19,358 bases of DNA from Moraxella equi (GTDB taxonomy: Bacteria > Pseudomonadota > Gammaproteobacteria > Pseudomonadales > Moraxellaceae): assembly GCF_002027555.1 (NCBI RefSeq), contig NZ_MXAP01000042.1, forward strand, positions 1 to 19,358. Reading direction: 5' to 3'. The notes under the pieces are model-generated. The model did not search any database, was not told where the DNA came from, and saw only the letters and a list, made by a program, of their open reading frames with translations. The position numbers and the translations under genes are program-made. Shown here piece by piece: positions 6,953 to 14,272 of the stretch. Every line of letters begins with the position of its first letter. The first letter of the stretch is position 1.

Positions 6953-7990
6953 TTATTCATCGGTTGGCTGTTCTTGTAAATACATGGAGTGTCCCAAAAA
7001 ATACCCCGTCATTAGCACACGGTCAAAACTGTATACATGAGCGTGCGGAGCTTCTATACACCTTCCTACCAACGGGGCGGATTGGTCAGGCTTACCATTC
7101 ATGAGTAAAATCGGTGCGGTACAAATCGGGCATACTGCTCGGATTTCAGTAATGCGTGCAATGTTGTATTTATAATCTTTTGTTTTTCCGAAAAATTCTA
7201 TTTCGGCATTATCATGAGTAAGAGACTTGAACAACAATGGAGCCTTAACAATACGATGTGTTACGATTTTGTTTAATGGAATATAAAAATAATAAAAAGT
7301 ATAGAAAAATAAAACAAAAAATGATGAATAGATGATTAAAGTAGATAAACCAATGCTTAATAAGTGTCCAATTAACGCCATAAAAATAACGGAAAAAACC
7401 AAGATAAATAAAGTTAATAAAAAACCAAGCATTAATACTACAATTAGTAAAATGCCTTTAAAGCTAAACATATGCAGCTCATAATTTTTATCAAAAAATA
7501 TTTTTGAAAATAAAGATATTTTTACCAAAGACTTGTCTCTGTGTTCATAATAAACTTTATTTATCGTATTTTCTCTTTCTATGACTTGATTGTCATTATC
7601 AATTTTTTCTATTTCTAACCAATAATAACTGGGATTATTGCGACCGCCGTCTGATTTATGCTCTTTAAAAACAGGTATAAATCCCAATTCTAAAAAATCG
7701 GAAATAATTTGATTATTATTAAAGATAATCCTTTGTAGTTCCCTTTTTATATTTTCTGCTTTTACTCTCTCTGTATTACATGATTTTGGATTGTTTTTAT
7801 CATCCTTAAATTCATCATCCAAAATATCCAATTTGGTCATTTTGGGTGTTAAATTCTTTTGTTGATTGCCATGTGCTAACATGACACGATTAACCAATAT
7901 TTGCAAATGCGTGCGAGATTGCGTTTTGTTTGGTTGTCTTATTAACAACTCATTGAGTTTTTCAAAAATTAAAATTTCATTATTTGTCAT
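6953..7990 (-). CDS. Membrane protein with C-terminal zinc-ribbon-like motif, unknown function
   Basis: 345 residues. The N-terminal 130 or so are soluble, charged and helical; residues around DGGRNNPSYYWLEI look like the wing of a winged-helix fold (inference). Two strongly hydrophobic segments at about 176-242 form a membrane hairpin. The C-terminal part carries CPIC (Cys287, Cys290), Cys311 and HAH (His316, His318), ending HVYSFDRVLMTG, a likely metal-binding knuckle. I do not recognise a named family. The gene is AT-rich compared with infC and smpB, diverges from the CoiA-like gene at 8090, and together with it forms an islet bounded by terminators on both sides. Such an arrangement fits an accessory or defence role, but nothing in the sequence proves one. 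The start at 7990 is the first ATG of the frame. Confidence 0.75.
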   Translation of the reverse strand: MTNNEILIFEKLNELLIRQPNKTQSRTHLQILVNRVMLAHGNQQKNLTPKMTKLDILDDEFKDDKNNPKSCNTERVKAENIKRELQRIIFNNNQIISDFLELGFIPVFKEHKSDGGRNNPSYYWLEIEKIDNDNQVIERENTINKVYYEHRDKSLVKISLFSKIFFDKNYELHMFSFKGILLIVVLMLGFLLTLFILVFSVIFMALIGHLLSIGLSTLIIYSSFFVLFFYTFYYFYIPLNKIVTHRIVKAPLLFKSLTHDNAEIEFFGKTKDYKYNIARITEIRAVCPICTAPILLMNGKPDQSAPLVGRCIEAPHAHVYSFDRVLMTGYFLGHSMYLQEQPTDE

Positions 7991-8057
7991 ATACTTATAC
8001 CTTATAAAAACCTTTTTACTCTGTTTTTTGGGTGTTTTTGCTCATCAAAAATTTGGA

Positions 8058-8082
8058 TAATATACTCATCTTTTAATCGGAG
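8058..8082 (+). promoter_or_regulatory. -10 box and ribosome site of the CoiA-like gene
   Basis: TAATAT at 8058-8063 is a good -10; the -35 (TTTTTG, 17 bases upstream) is weak. GGAG at 8079-8082 sits seven bases before ATG 8090 but only one base before ATG 8084, so 8090 is the probable start. Confidence 0.45.
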
Positions 8083-8089
8083 TATGTCC

Positions 8090-9030
8090 ATGTTAATGAA
8101 AGTCGCTGTTAATCAGTCCAATCAATTAGTTAATATCCAGCAAGTAGAGCGTGGTTTGGCTTGTCAATGTTTTTGCTTTGAATGTGTGAAAGTGTGGTTG
8201 CCAAAAAGGGCGATATTAAGGAACATCATTTTGCCCATGCCAGTAATAAAGAAAGCTGTTATATCAGTCCTGAGAGTATTTTACATAAATATGCCAAAGA
8301 AGTCATTATGAAACAAAAACAAATTTATTTACCTGCCTTACCAAATAGCGATGACAAACATGAAAAATTATGGCAATTTCACACCGTAAATCCCGAACAA
8401 AATGTCGGTAATATCAGACCTGATTTAGTTGCAATTAGTGATGATGATATGGTATTTATAGAAATTGCGGTTACGTTTTTTATTCATGATGAGAAAAGAA
8501 CTTTTATTGAAAAATTGGGCGTAAAAACCATTGAAATTGATTTGAGTGCATTTTTAGATATTGATATAGAAATACCCAATTCATTTATCAGCAATTTTAC
8601 CATTCATCATTTGGAAAATAAAACTTGGATTTATCCTAAGGAGAAGATAGTTAATCAAAATCCATCATTAAACAATCAATCAATTCAACAAAATCTATCC
8701 AATCATTTAAAAGAGAGTAATGCTATGTCAAGTAATAATCCTGTTTTTACTGTTGTCGGTTTACATAAATCAAAAGGTACTTTTAATAATTATGGGCGTT
8801 CTATTGATTATGACAATTTGGTGGTTACAGCAATTCGACCTTTTACAGACAACCAAACCAGAGAAGGGGCTATTGGTCATACTTTTGAGCAATTTAAGAT
8901 TAAGGGTTCGGAGAATTTTCATCTGTATAAAGATGTAACATTGCCGTGCCAAGCTGAGTTTGTTTTTGAAGCGGATTTTTCATCAGGCAAAATAAAAAGT
9001 AAATTAACTCAGTTGTTGTTTATTGATTAA
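8090..9030 (+). pseudogene. CoiA-like nuclease with extra C-terminal module, frameshifted
   Basis: The first frame (8090 on) reads VAVNQSNQLVNIQQVERGLA, then CQCFCFEC; the frame opened by a shift near 8185 reads ESVVAKKGDIKEHHFAHASNK and continues to 9030. Joined with one extra base (restoring CGESVVAKKG after FEC) this gives 313 residues. The N-terminal Cys-rich knuckle and the KKG...HHFAHA motif are typical of competence CoiA-like proteins; the core NIRPDLVAI...MVFIEIAV (Asp near 8422, Glu near 8461) fits the PD-(D/E)XK-type nuclease fold of that family. After about 8725 a different, beta-rich module of about 100 residues follows (VFTVVGLHKSKGTFNN, then HTFEQFKIKG), preceded by an internal ATG with a possible ribosome site. 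Its identity is unknown. The gene diverges from the membrane protein gene and ends at a terminator shared with smpB. It may be a true pseudogene or an assembly indel. Confidence 0.7.
8725..9030 (+). CDS. C-terminal module of the CoiA-like gene, possible separate 101-residue protein
   Basis: ATG 8725 is in frame with the second part of the CoiA-like gene and follows AAGAGAG at 8711-8717 by seven bases, so it could be translated on its own even if the upstream frame is broken. The product would be 101 residues, beginning MSSNNPVFTVVGLHKSKG. It has alternating hydrophobic strands and a Gly-Lys-rich first hairpin, loosely reminiscent of small OB-fold ssDNA-binding proteins of filamentous phages; this is a shape impression, not a match. 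It is listed separately because the boundary looks like a domain fusion. Confidence 0.35.
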   Translation: MSSNNPVFTVVGLHKSKGTFNNYGRSIDYDNLVVTAIRPFTDNQTREGAIGHTFEQFKIKGSENFHLYKDVTLPCQAEFVFEADFSSGKIKSKLTQLLFID

Positions 9031-9045
9031 AAATTCACCCAACAC

Positions 9046-9072
9046 AAATAAAGGGCAGCACGCCCTTTATTT
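9046..9072. terminator. Shared terminator between the CoiA-like gene and smpB
   Basis: A perfect 11-bp stem, AAATAAAGGGC (9046-9056) with GCCCTTTATTT (9062-9072), and a 5-base loop. It overlaps the first two bases of the smpB stop codon (9071-9073), so it probably serves the converging genes on both sides. Confidence 0.82.
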
Positions 9073-9538
9073 ACCTCATGTCCGCCTTAAAGCCACGCTT
9101 TTTATCCATTTGCCAATCACGTTCTTTGAGTGTGGCTCGTTTGTCGTGGAGTTTTTTGCCTTTGGCTAGGGCGATTTCGCATTTGACCCGACTGCCCTTC
9201 CAGTAGCAGGATAAGGGGACGACTGCATAGCCTTTTTGATTGACCATGCCAAAGAGTTTATCAATCTGCTTGCGGTGCAAAAGCAGTTTGCGGGTGCGGA
9301 TATTGTCAGGATTGATGTGCGTGGAGCTGGTCAATAGGGGCTGAATGTGGGCCCCGAACAAAAACGCTTCGCCATTTTTAAAAATCACATAAGCGTCCGT
9401 GATTGCCATTTTGCCTGCGCGTATTGATTTGACTTCCCAACCCTCAAGCGACAGACCCGCTTCAAAGGTTTCTTCGATAAAGTATTCGTGGCGGGCTTTT
9501 TTGTTGGCACAGATTTGGTTTGACGGTTTTTTTGCCAT
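9071..9538 (-). CDS. smpB: SsrA-binding protein SmpB
   Basis: SmpB binds tmRNA and delivers it to ribosomes stalled on truncated messages, starting trans-translation. The 155 residues carry the family signatures: [58 protein letters not shown] and the basic C-terminal tail [17 protein letters not shown] that enters the decoding centre. Length is normal (160 in E. coli). ATG 9538 is the only sensible start; upstream there is only a weak ribosome site (GAGATA). No tmRNA gene is visible in the window. The upstream region contains the 205-bp inverted-repeat element, whose left end lies only about 20 bases before the start codon, so the smpB promoter may be inside that element. Confidence 0.96.
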   Translation of the reverse strand: MAKKPSNQICANKKARHEYFIEETFEAGLSLEGWEVKSIRAGKMAITDAYVIFKNGEAFLFGAHIQPLLTSSTHINPDNIRTRKLLLHRKQIDKLFGMVNQKGYAVVPLSCYWKGSRVKCEIALAKGKKLHDKRATLKERDWQMDKKRGFKADMR

Positions 9539-9558
9539 GTTTGTATCTCAATATTGTC

Positions 9559-9763
9559 TAGGGCGTGCCTGCCTTTGGTGTTTGCAATGAAAAATAGGGA
9601 AATCGCCCGTTTTTCAAGGAAAAGTCTGCCGTTGATATTAGAGTATCAACAAGGATTGTGACGTAGAAAAACCAGATTTAGCCATTTTTCATGCAAAAAT
9701 GGATGAAAGCGTTAAATTTTCATCTTATTTTATAAGAGTGTTATCAAGGGTAGGCACGCCCTA
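9559..9763. mobile_element. TAGGGCGTGCCT inverted-repeat element (205 bp)
   Basis: Perfect 12-bp terminal inverted repeats, TAGGGCGTGCCT at 9559-9570 and AGGCACGCCCTA at 9752-9763, enclose sequence with no gene. Inside are a perfect hairpin (GTTGATA 9631-9637, TATCAAC 9644-9650) and a nearly complementary pair, TTTGCAATGAAAAAT near 9581 and CATTTTTCATGCAAA near 9690, so most of the element can fold on itself. The ends match the 86-bp copy at 4902-4987. No target duplication is obvious. Together with flanks it fills the 357-base gap between smpB and the nitroreductase gene; the remaining 9764-9895 shows no gene. Confidence 0.65.
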
Positions 9764-9895
9764 CCTATTATAAGAGATTTGGTGGATAATTACAAACAAA
9801 GCCACGCCCCTGTTACATTTGTCCAATAAAACAGCATTTGCCTTTGGGGGTGATACTTGATAAGATAAGGCAAATTTATCATCATAGGATTTGCC

Positions 9896-10678
9896 ATGCT
9901 CGAATCAAAACCAACCCTAGAAACCTTGCTAAATCACCGCTCCGTGCGTAAATACACTGGCGAGCCAATCTCTGATGAAATGTTAACTGCTATTTTGGAG
10001 GCAGGGCGTGCCGTCTCAACATCAAGCTACCTGCAAGCGGTGAGTGTGGTGCGTGTGCGTGATAAGGCAAAGCGGACGGCATTTCGCCAAATCTCCAACA
10101 ACCTAAGCGAAGACAAATATAACGACCTTATCGCCCAAGGCAAGCGGTTGGGACATGGCTATGTCGAAGACTGTGCCGAATATTTGGTGTTTTGTATGGA
10201 CGCTTATCGTCATCATGCCCTTGCTGATGTCAATACCGACTGGACAGAAGTCATGCTCATCGGGGCGATTGACTCAGCTCTTATGGCTCAAAATATGCTG
10301 GCAACTGCCGAGAGTCTGGGGCTGGGCGGGGTCTATATCGGCTCACTGCGTAACGACATTCAGCGAGCAGGCGAGCTGTTGGCACTACCAAAACACGTCG
10401 TGCCACTGTTTGGGCTGTGTCTAGGACACCCTGACTGGGATTCCAAAATCAACCAATCGCAACGCCCACGCCTACCGCTTGATGTTATCGTCTCAACTGA
10501 CACCTATCAAACCCCAAGCGATGACGTATTGTCCGCTTATAATGATGAAGTTAAAGCCTACTATGGCGGTCGTGGTTTGGAGCTTGACTGGAGAGCCCAA
10601 ATTGCCGAGACCTTTGGTGGGGACGTGCGTCCGTTTATGCTGGACTATTTGCAATCGCAAGGTTTTGCCAAACGCTAA
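9896..10678 (+). CDS. nfsA: NfsA-type NADPH nitroreductase/flavin reductase
   Basis: FMN-dependent cytosolic enzyme that reduces nitroaromatics, quinones or flavins with NADPH by two-electron steps. The 260 residues follow E. coli NfsA (240): LLNHRSVRKYTGEPIS (FMN phosphate contact), SSYLQAVSVVRV, AEYLVFCMD, LMAQNMLATAESLGLGGVYIGSLRN, PLFGLCLGHP, RPRLPLDVIV and RPFMLDYLQSQGFAKR. The extra 20 residues lie mainly around ISNNLSEDKYNDLIAQGK. AGGA at 9885-9888 is seven bases before the ATG. It is monocistronic, with the repeat element upstream and a terminator downstream. The family is sure; NfsA versus FRP-like flavin reductase cannot be settled by reading. Confidence 0.9.
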   Translation: MLESKPTLETLLNHRSVRKYTGEPISDEMLTAILEAGRAVSTSSYLQAVSVVRVRDKAKRTAFRQISNNLSEDKYNDLIAQGKRLGHGYVEDCAEYLVFCMDAYRHHALADVNTDWTEVMLIGAIDSALMAQNMLATAESLGLGGVYIGSLRNDIQRAGELLALPKHVVPLFGLCLGHPDWDSKINQSQRPRLPLDVIVSTDTYQTPSDDVLSAYNDEVKAYYGGRGLELDWRAQIAETFGGDVRPFMLDYLQSQGFAKR

Positions 10679-10686
10679 GAAAACAC

Positions 10687-10733
10687 AAAAAGTCGGACAA
10701 AAGCTGGACAACAGTTCGGCTTTTTCTTTTTTT
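10687..10733 (+). terminator. Terminator after the nitroreductase gene
   Basis: AAAAAGTCGGAC (10687-10698) pairs with GTTCGGCTTTTT (10714-10725) through 12 pairs including two G-U, and a long T-rich run follows to 10733. Confidence 0.7.
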
Positions 10734-10784
10734 ATAAAAATTTAAAATAAAATCCCCAAAACCGCCAAAAATTTGCTACCATAA

Positions 10785-11309
<525 letters not shown>

Positions 11310-11315
11310 GGCGTG

Positions 11316-12074
11316 ATGTTTTTTGCGGTCATTAGTATCCTGCCCCAGATGTTCGGGGCGACCACAGAGTACGGCATTACGGGGCGTGCGGTGGGGCGGG
11401 GGCAGGTGGTGATACACACCATTAACCCCAGAGATTTTACCACGGATAACTATCGGCGGATTGACGAGCGTCCCTTTGGCGGGGGGCCGGGCATGGTCAT
11501 GCTTGCCGAGCCGTTGGAGCAGGCGATATTGCACGCCAAAGCCCTAGCTGATGAGCATTTTGGGGGCGTGGGTAAGGATAACCCTACCTGCCCCGTCATC
11601 TATCTGTCGCCACAGGGCAAGACCCTAGATGAGCAGACGGTGGTAGAATGTAGCCAACTCGATGGCATGATACTGCTGTGTGGGCGTTATGAAGGCATTG
11701 ATGAAAGGCTACTTAGTGCCTATGTCGATGGCGAGATTTCCATTGGCGACTATGTGCTGACAGGGGGTGAGTTACCTGCGATGGTACTGATGGATAGTGT
11801 CATTCGCCGTCTGCCAAGTGTGATGAATGATGACAAATCCGCCCTAGAAGACAGCTTTGTCGATGGGCTACTAGATTGCCCCCACTATACCAAGCCTTTG
11901 ATTTTTAAGGATAAAAAAGTCCCTGCTGTCCTGCTGTCGGGTCATCATGCCAATATTGCCAAATGGCGGTTTTTGGAGCAAGTCAAACGCACCAAAGAGC
12001 GTCGTCCTGACTTATGGGAGCGGTTTGAACTCACCAAAGAGCAGGCGAAGTGGTTGGCGGAGCTTAATGAATAG
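11316..12074 (+). CDS. trmD: tRNA (guanine-37-N1)-methyltransferase TrmD
   Basis: TrmD methylates G37 next to the anticodon in tRNAs reading CUN, CCN and CGG, using S-adenosylmethionine, and prevents +1 frameshifting. Recognisable parts are [28 protein letters not shown], the SPOUT knot residues [23 protein letters not shown] and [14 protein letters not shown], then [17 protein letters not shown] and [14 protein letters not shown]. Length is 252 residues (255 in E. coli). A GTG at 11313 would add one Met; ATG 11316 gives the standard N-terminus and better spacing from AGGG (11308-11311), which overlaps the coaD stop. The usual rpsP-rimM-trmD-rplS context is absent. Its stop abuts the stop of epmA on the other strand with no base between. 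Confidence 0.95.
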   Translation: MFFAVISILPQMFGATTEYGITGRAVGRGQVVIHTINPRDFTTDNYRRIDERPFGGGPGMVMLAEPLEQAILHAKALADEHFGGVGKDNPTCPVIYLSPQGKTLDEQTVVECSQLDGMILLCGRYEGIDERLLSAYVDGEISIGDYVLTGGELPAMVLMDSVIRRLPSVMNDDKSALEDSFVDGLLDCPHYTKPLIFKDKKVPAVLLSGHHANIAKWRFLEQVKRTKERRPDLWERFELTKEQAKWLAELNE

Positions 12075-13043
12075 TCACGCCCTATCCGTCATCATCATCA
12101 CCGCTTCACTAATGTCAGAGAGCTTCTCACGCACCATAAACAGACGGTCAAGCCCCAACGCAATCCCACTACATGGCGGTAAGTCATCGCACGCACGGAC
12201 TAGGTTTGTATCAATCGGCATGATTGGTAAGCCTAGTTTTGCTCGCTCAACATTGTCCTGTGTAAATCGCTGATACAGCTCATCGCTACTGGCAAGTTCA
12301 TCATAGGCATTGGCAATCTCTATGCCGTTGATATACAGCTCAAAGCGTTTGGCAACAGTATGACCGTCCATGTCTGTCGCCACTTTTGCCAAAGACGCAG
12401 TCGCCACAGGATAATCGGTGATGAGTGTTGGCAAATCAAACCCCAAAGTCGGCTCTATCGCATGACTAAATAACAAATCCAGCCAACCCTGTTTATCATT
12501 GCCCATATCTAGGTTAATTCCCTGCTGTAATACCGTTTGTCGTAGTGTCTCAATGTCGGCAGAAAAAGGGTGAATGCCGAGCATGTCCATAAAGGCTTGG
12601 GCGTAGCGATAGGTTTTAAAGGGTAGATTTTTATGCAGTGCCACGCCGATGAGAGCATTTAATTCATTTGCCAAATCGTCCAAACTAAAATGCGGACGAT
12701 ACCATTCTAACATGGTAAATTCTATATTATGTTTATGTCCTTTTTCATTATCACGAAACACTTGACAAATTTGATAAATCGGTATTTGATAATCCGCCAA
12801 TACTCTTTTCATGGCAAATTCTGGCGATGTGTGTAGATAACCTGTTTTTAATTCACCAGTTTGTTTAAAATTGACACTCACGCTTTCTATAAAAATATCG
12901 GTATTGCCATGATTGGATAATATGGGCGTGGTAATCTCTAACACACCCCGACTTTTAAAAAACTGACGAATGTCACCAATCATCTCAGCTTTACTCATTG
13001 CCAAATCTAAGGTCATGCTTGGGCGGTAATCGGTATTAGTCAT
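12075..13043 (-). CDS. epmA: EF-P--(R)-beta-lysine ligase
   Basis: EpmA (GenX/PoxA/YjeA) is a truncated class II lysyl-tRNA synthetase paralogue that attaches (R)-beta-lysine to a lysine of elongation factor P, which relieves ribosome stalling at polyproline. The 322 residues (325 in E. coli) keep the catalytic core only, with no anticodon domain: motif 2 in CQVFRDNEKGHKHNIEFTML, then EWYRPHF, the substrate-site segment YINGIEIANAYDELA, and motif 3 GIALGLDRLFMV. Its ATG (13043) overlaps the pdxB stop by eight bases, so translation is likely coupled. No terminator separates its end from trmD. The partner genes efp and epmB are not in this window. Confidence 0.95.
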   Translation of the reverse strand: MTNTDYRPSMTLDLAMSKAEMIGDIRQFFKSRGVLEITTPILSNHGNTDIFIESVSVNFKQTGELKTGYLHTSPEFAMKRVLADYQIPIYQICQVFRDNEKGHKHNIEFTMLEWYRPHFSLDDLANELNALIGVALHKNLPFKTYRYAQAFMDMLGIHPFSADIETLRQTVLQQGINLDMGNDKQGWLDLLFSHAIEPTLGFDLPTLITDYPVATASLAKVATDMDGHTVAKRFELYINGIEIANAYDELASSDELYQRFTQDNVERAKLGLPIMPIDTNLVRACDDLPPCSGIALGLDRLFMVREKLSDISEAVMMMTDRA

Positions 13044-14100
13044 AAAGCCATTCTCTTTTTAAATCATATTCTTTTCTTAATTTATCAAAATCCGCCCCAT
13101 GTACGTTATTGGTGCAAATGTGGCGTAACTCGTTGTCGTCTTTTAAAATGTCATAATAGCTTTTTAAAATATCGGCATTTCCTTTTAATAATTCATTTTT
13201 TAATGTTTGCCAATGGTAATGATTGGACGGTAATAGCTTATCCATATTTTGTAAAACAGGTAAATTAAAATGCTCACAAAATGCCTGATAAATCATGTCT
13301 GTCCCACGCAACTTGCCATCCAGGGTATAGCCTGCAATGTGGGGTGTGGCAAGGGTAAGGTTATCAAGAAGTGTCTTATCAATCATTGGCTCAAAAGGAA
13401 ACACGTCTAATATTGCATTTAAATTTTTATTATCCATTGCCCATAATAAATCATCTTGGCGGATAATCTCACCCCGAGCGGTATTGATTAAAATAGCGTT
13501 GTTTTTTAATTGTTCAAAAACGGATTTATTAAATAATCGATAAGTAGGATAATCACCCGTTTTGGTTAATGGCGTATGAATGGAGATAATGTCGCTATTT
13601 GCTAGTAATTCATTAAAATTTGCGTTATTAATGTCCGATGTTGGTAAATAAGGGTCATATCCCAAAATATCCCAATTTAAGTCTTTGGCATATTTGGCAA
13701 GCACTGATCCGATATTGCCCAAGCCAATAATGCCCAGTGTTATTTTTTTATGGATTGAGTTGGGAAATTTAGTTAAAAGGGCGGTAATGACATATTGAGC
13801 AACCGAATGTTTGCTTGACCCTTTGGCATTGGCAAAACGGATATTGTTTAAATGAATAAATTCATTATCCACATGATCTGTACCAATGGTTGCTGAACCG
13901 ATAAATTTGATGTTATGGGGGTTGGCAATGGTGTCGGCATTGATGGGTGTTACCGAGCGAATGAGTAGGGCGGTTGGGTTGTATTTGTGAGTGGCGGATT
14001 GGTTAATCTCACGCCCTTTTAATTTGATGAGTGTGGTATTATCACGGCAAAAATAATCATCCAAATGGGCGATATTTTCATCGGCTAAAATGGTTATCAT
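13036..14100 (-). CDS. pdxB: Erythronate-4-phosphate dehydrogenase
   Basis: PdxB oxidises 4-phosphoerythronate with NAD in the DXP-dependent branch of pyridoxal 5'-phosphate (vitamin B6) synthesis. The protein starts MITILADENIAHLDDYF, has the D-2-hydroxyacid dehydrogenase features RSVTPIN, GSATIGTDHVDNEF, the Rossmann motif LGIIGLGNIGSVLAKYA, HTPLTKTG, NTARGEI (catalytic Arg), DVFPFEPM (Glu) and TPHIAGYTLDGKLRGT (His), and a PdxB-type C-terminal dimerisation region ending FDKLRKEYDLKREWLYD. ATG 14100 gives 354 residues; the longer frame to a GTG at 14169 adds 23 residues that no relative has. A TATATATA stretch about 40 bases upstream may be promoter. It overlaps epmA by eight bases. Confidence 0.93.
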   Translation of the reverse strand: MITILADENIAHLDDYFCRDNTTLIKLKGREINQSATHKYNPTALLIRSVTPINADTIANPHNIKFIGSATIGTDHVDNEFIHLNNIRFANAKGSSKHSVAQYVITALLTKFPNSIHKKITLGIIGLGNIGSVLAKYAKDLNWDILGYDPYLPTSDINNANFNELLANSDIISIHTPLTKTGDYPTYRLFNKSVFEQLKNNAILINTARGEIIRQDDLLWAMDNKNLNAILDVFPFEPMIDKTLLDNLTLATPHIAGYTLDGKLRGTDMIYQAFCEHFNLPVLQNMDKLLPSNHYHWQTLKNELLKGNADILKSYYDILKDDNELRHICTNNVHGADFDKLRKEYDLKREWLYD

Positions 14101-14176
14101 GGGTTGGTCTTTTGGTTGGTTTAATATGTTGGGGTAAATGATATATATAACAAACTTAACATTTACCACAGACTTT

Positions 14177-14246
14177 GTAGGGGCGTGTTGAACACGCCCT
14201 TGATGATGTAATGATTTTATCGGACGTGCTCAGCACGTCCCTACAC
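14177..14246. repeat. Double palindrome with inverted TGTAGGG ends
   Basis: Two perfect palindromes lie in a row: GGGCGTGTT-G-AACACGCCC at 14181-14199 and GGACGTGCT-C-AGCACGTCC at 14222-14240. The whole unit is bounded by TGTAGGG at its left end and CCCTACA at its right, so it is also one larger inverted repeat. It lies between the permease gene and pdxB on the same strand and could end, attenuate or stabilise the transcript. The TAGGG...CGTG ends resemble those of the elements at 4902 and 9559. Confidence 0.75.
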
Positions 14247-14272
14247 CTACATATCATGAATTTATGGTAATT

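Noticed and set aside
14101..14169. N-terminal extension of pdxB from a GTG at 14169
   Set aside because: The added 23 residues match no PdxB family start and run through the likely promoter region; MITILADEN at 14100 fits the family.
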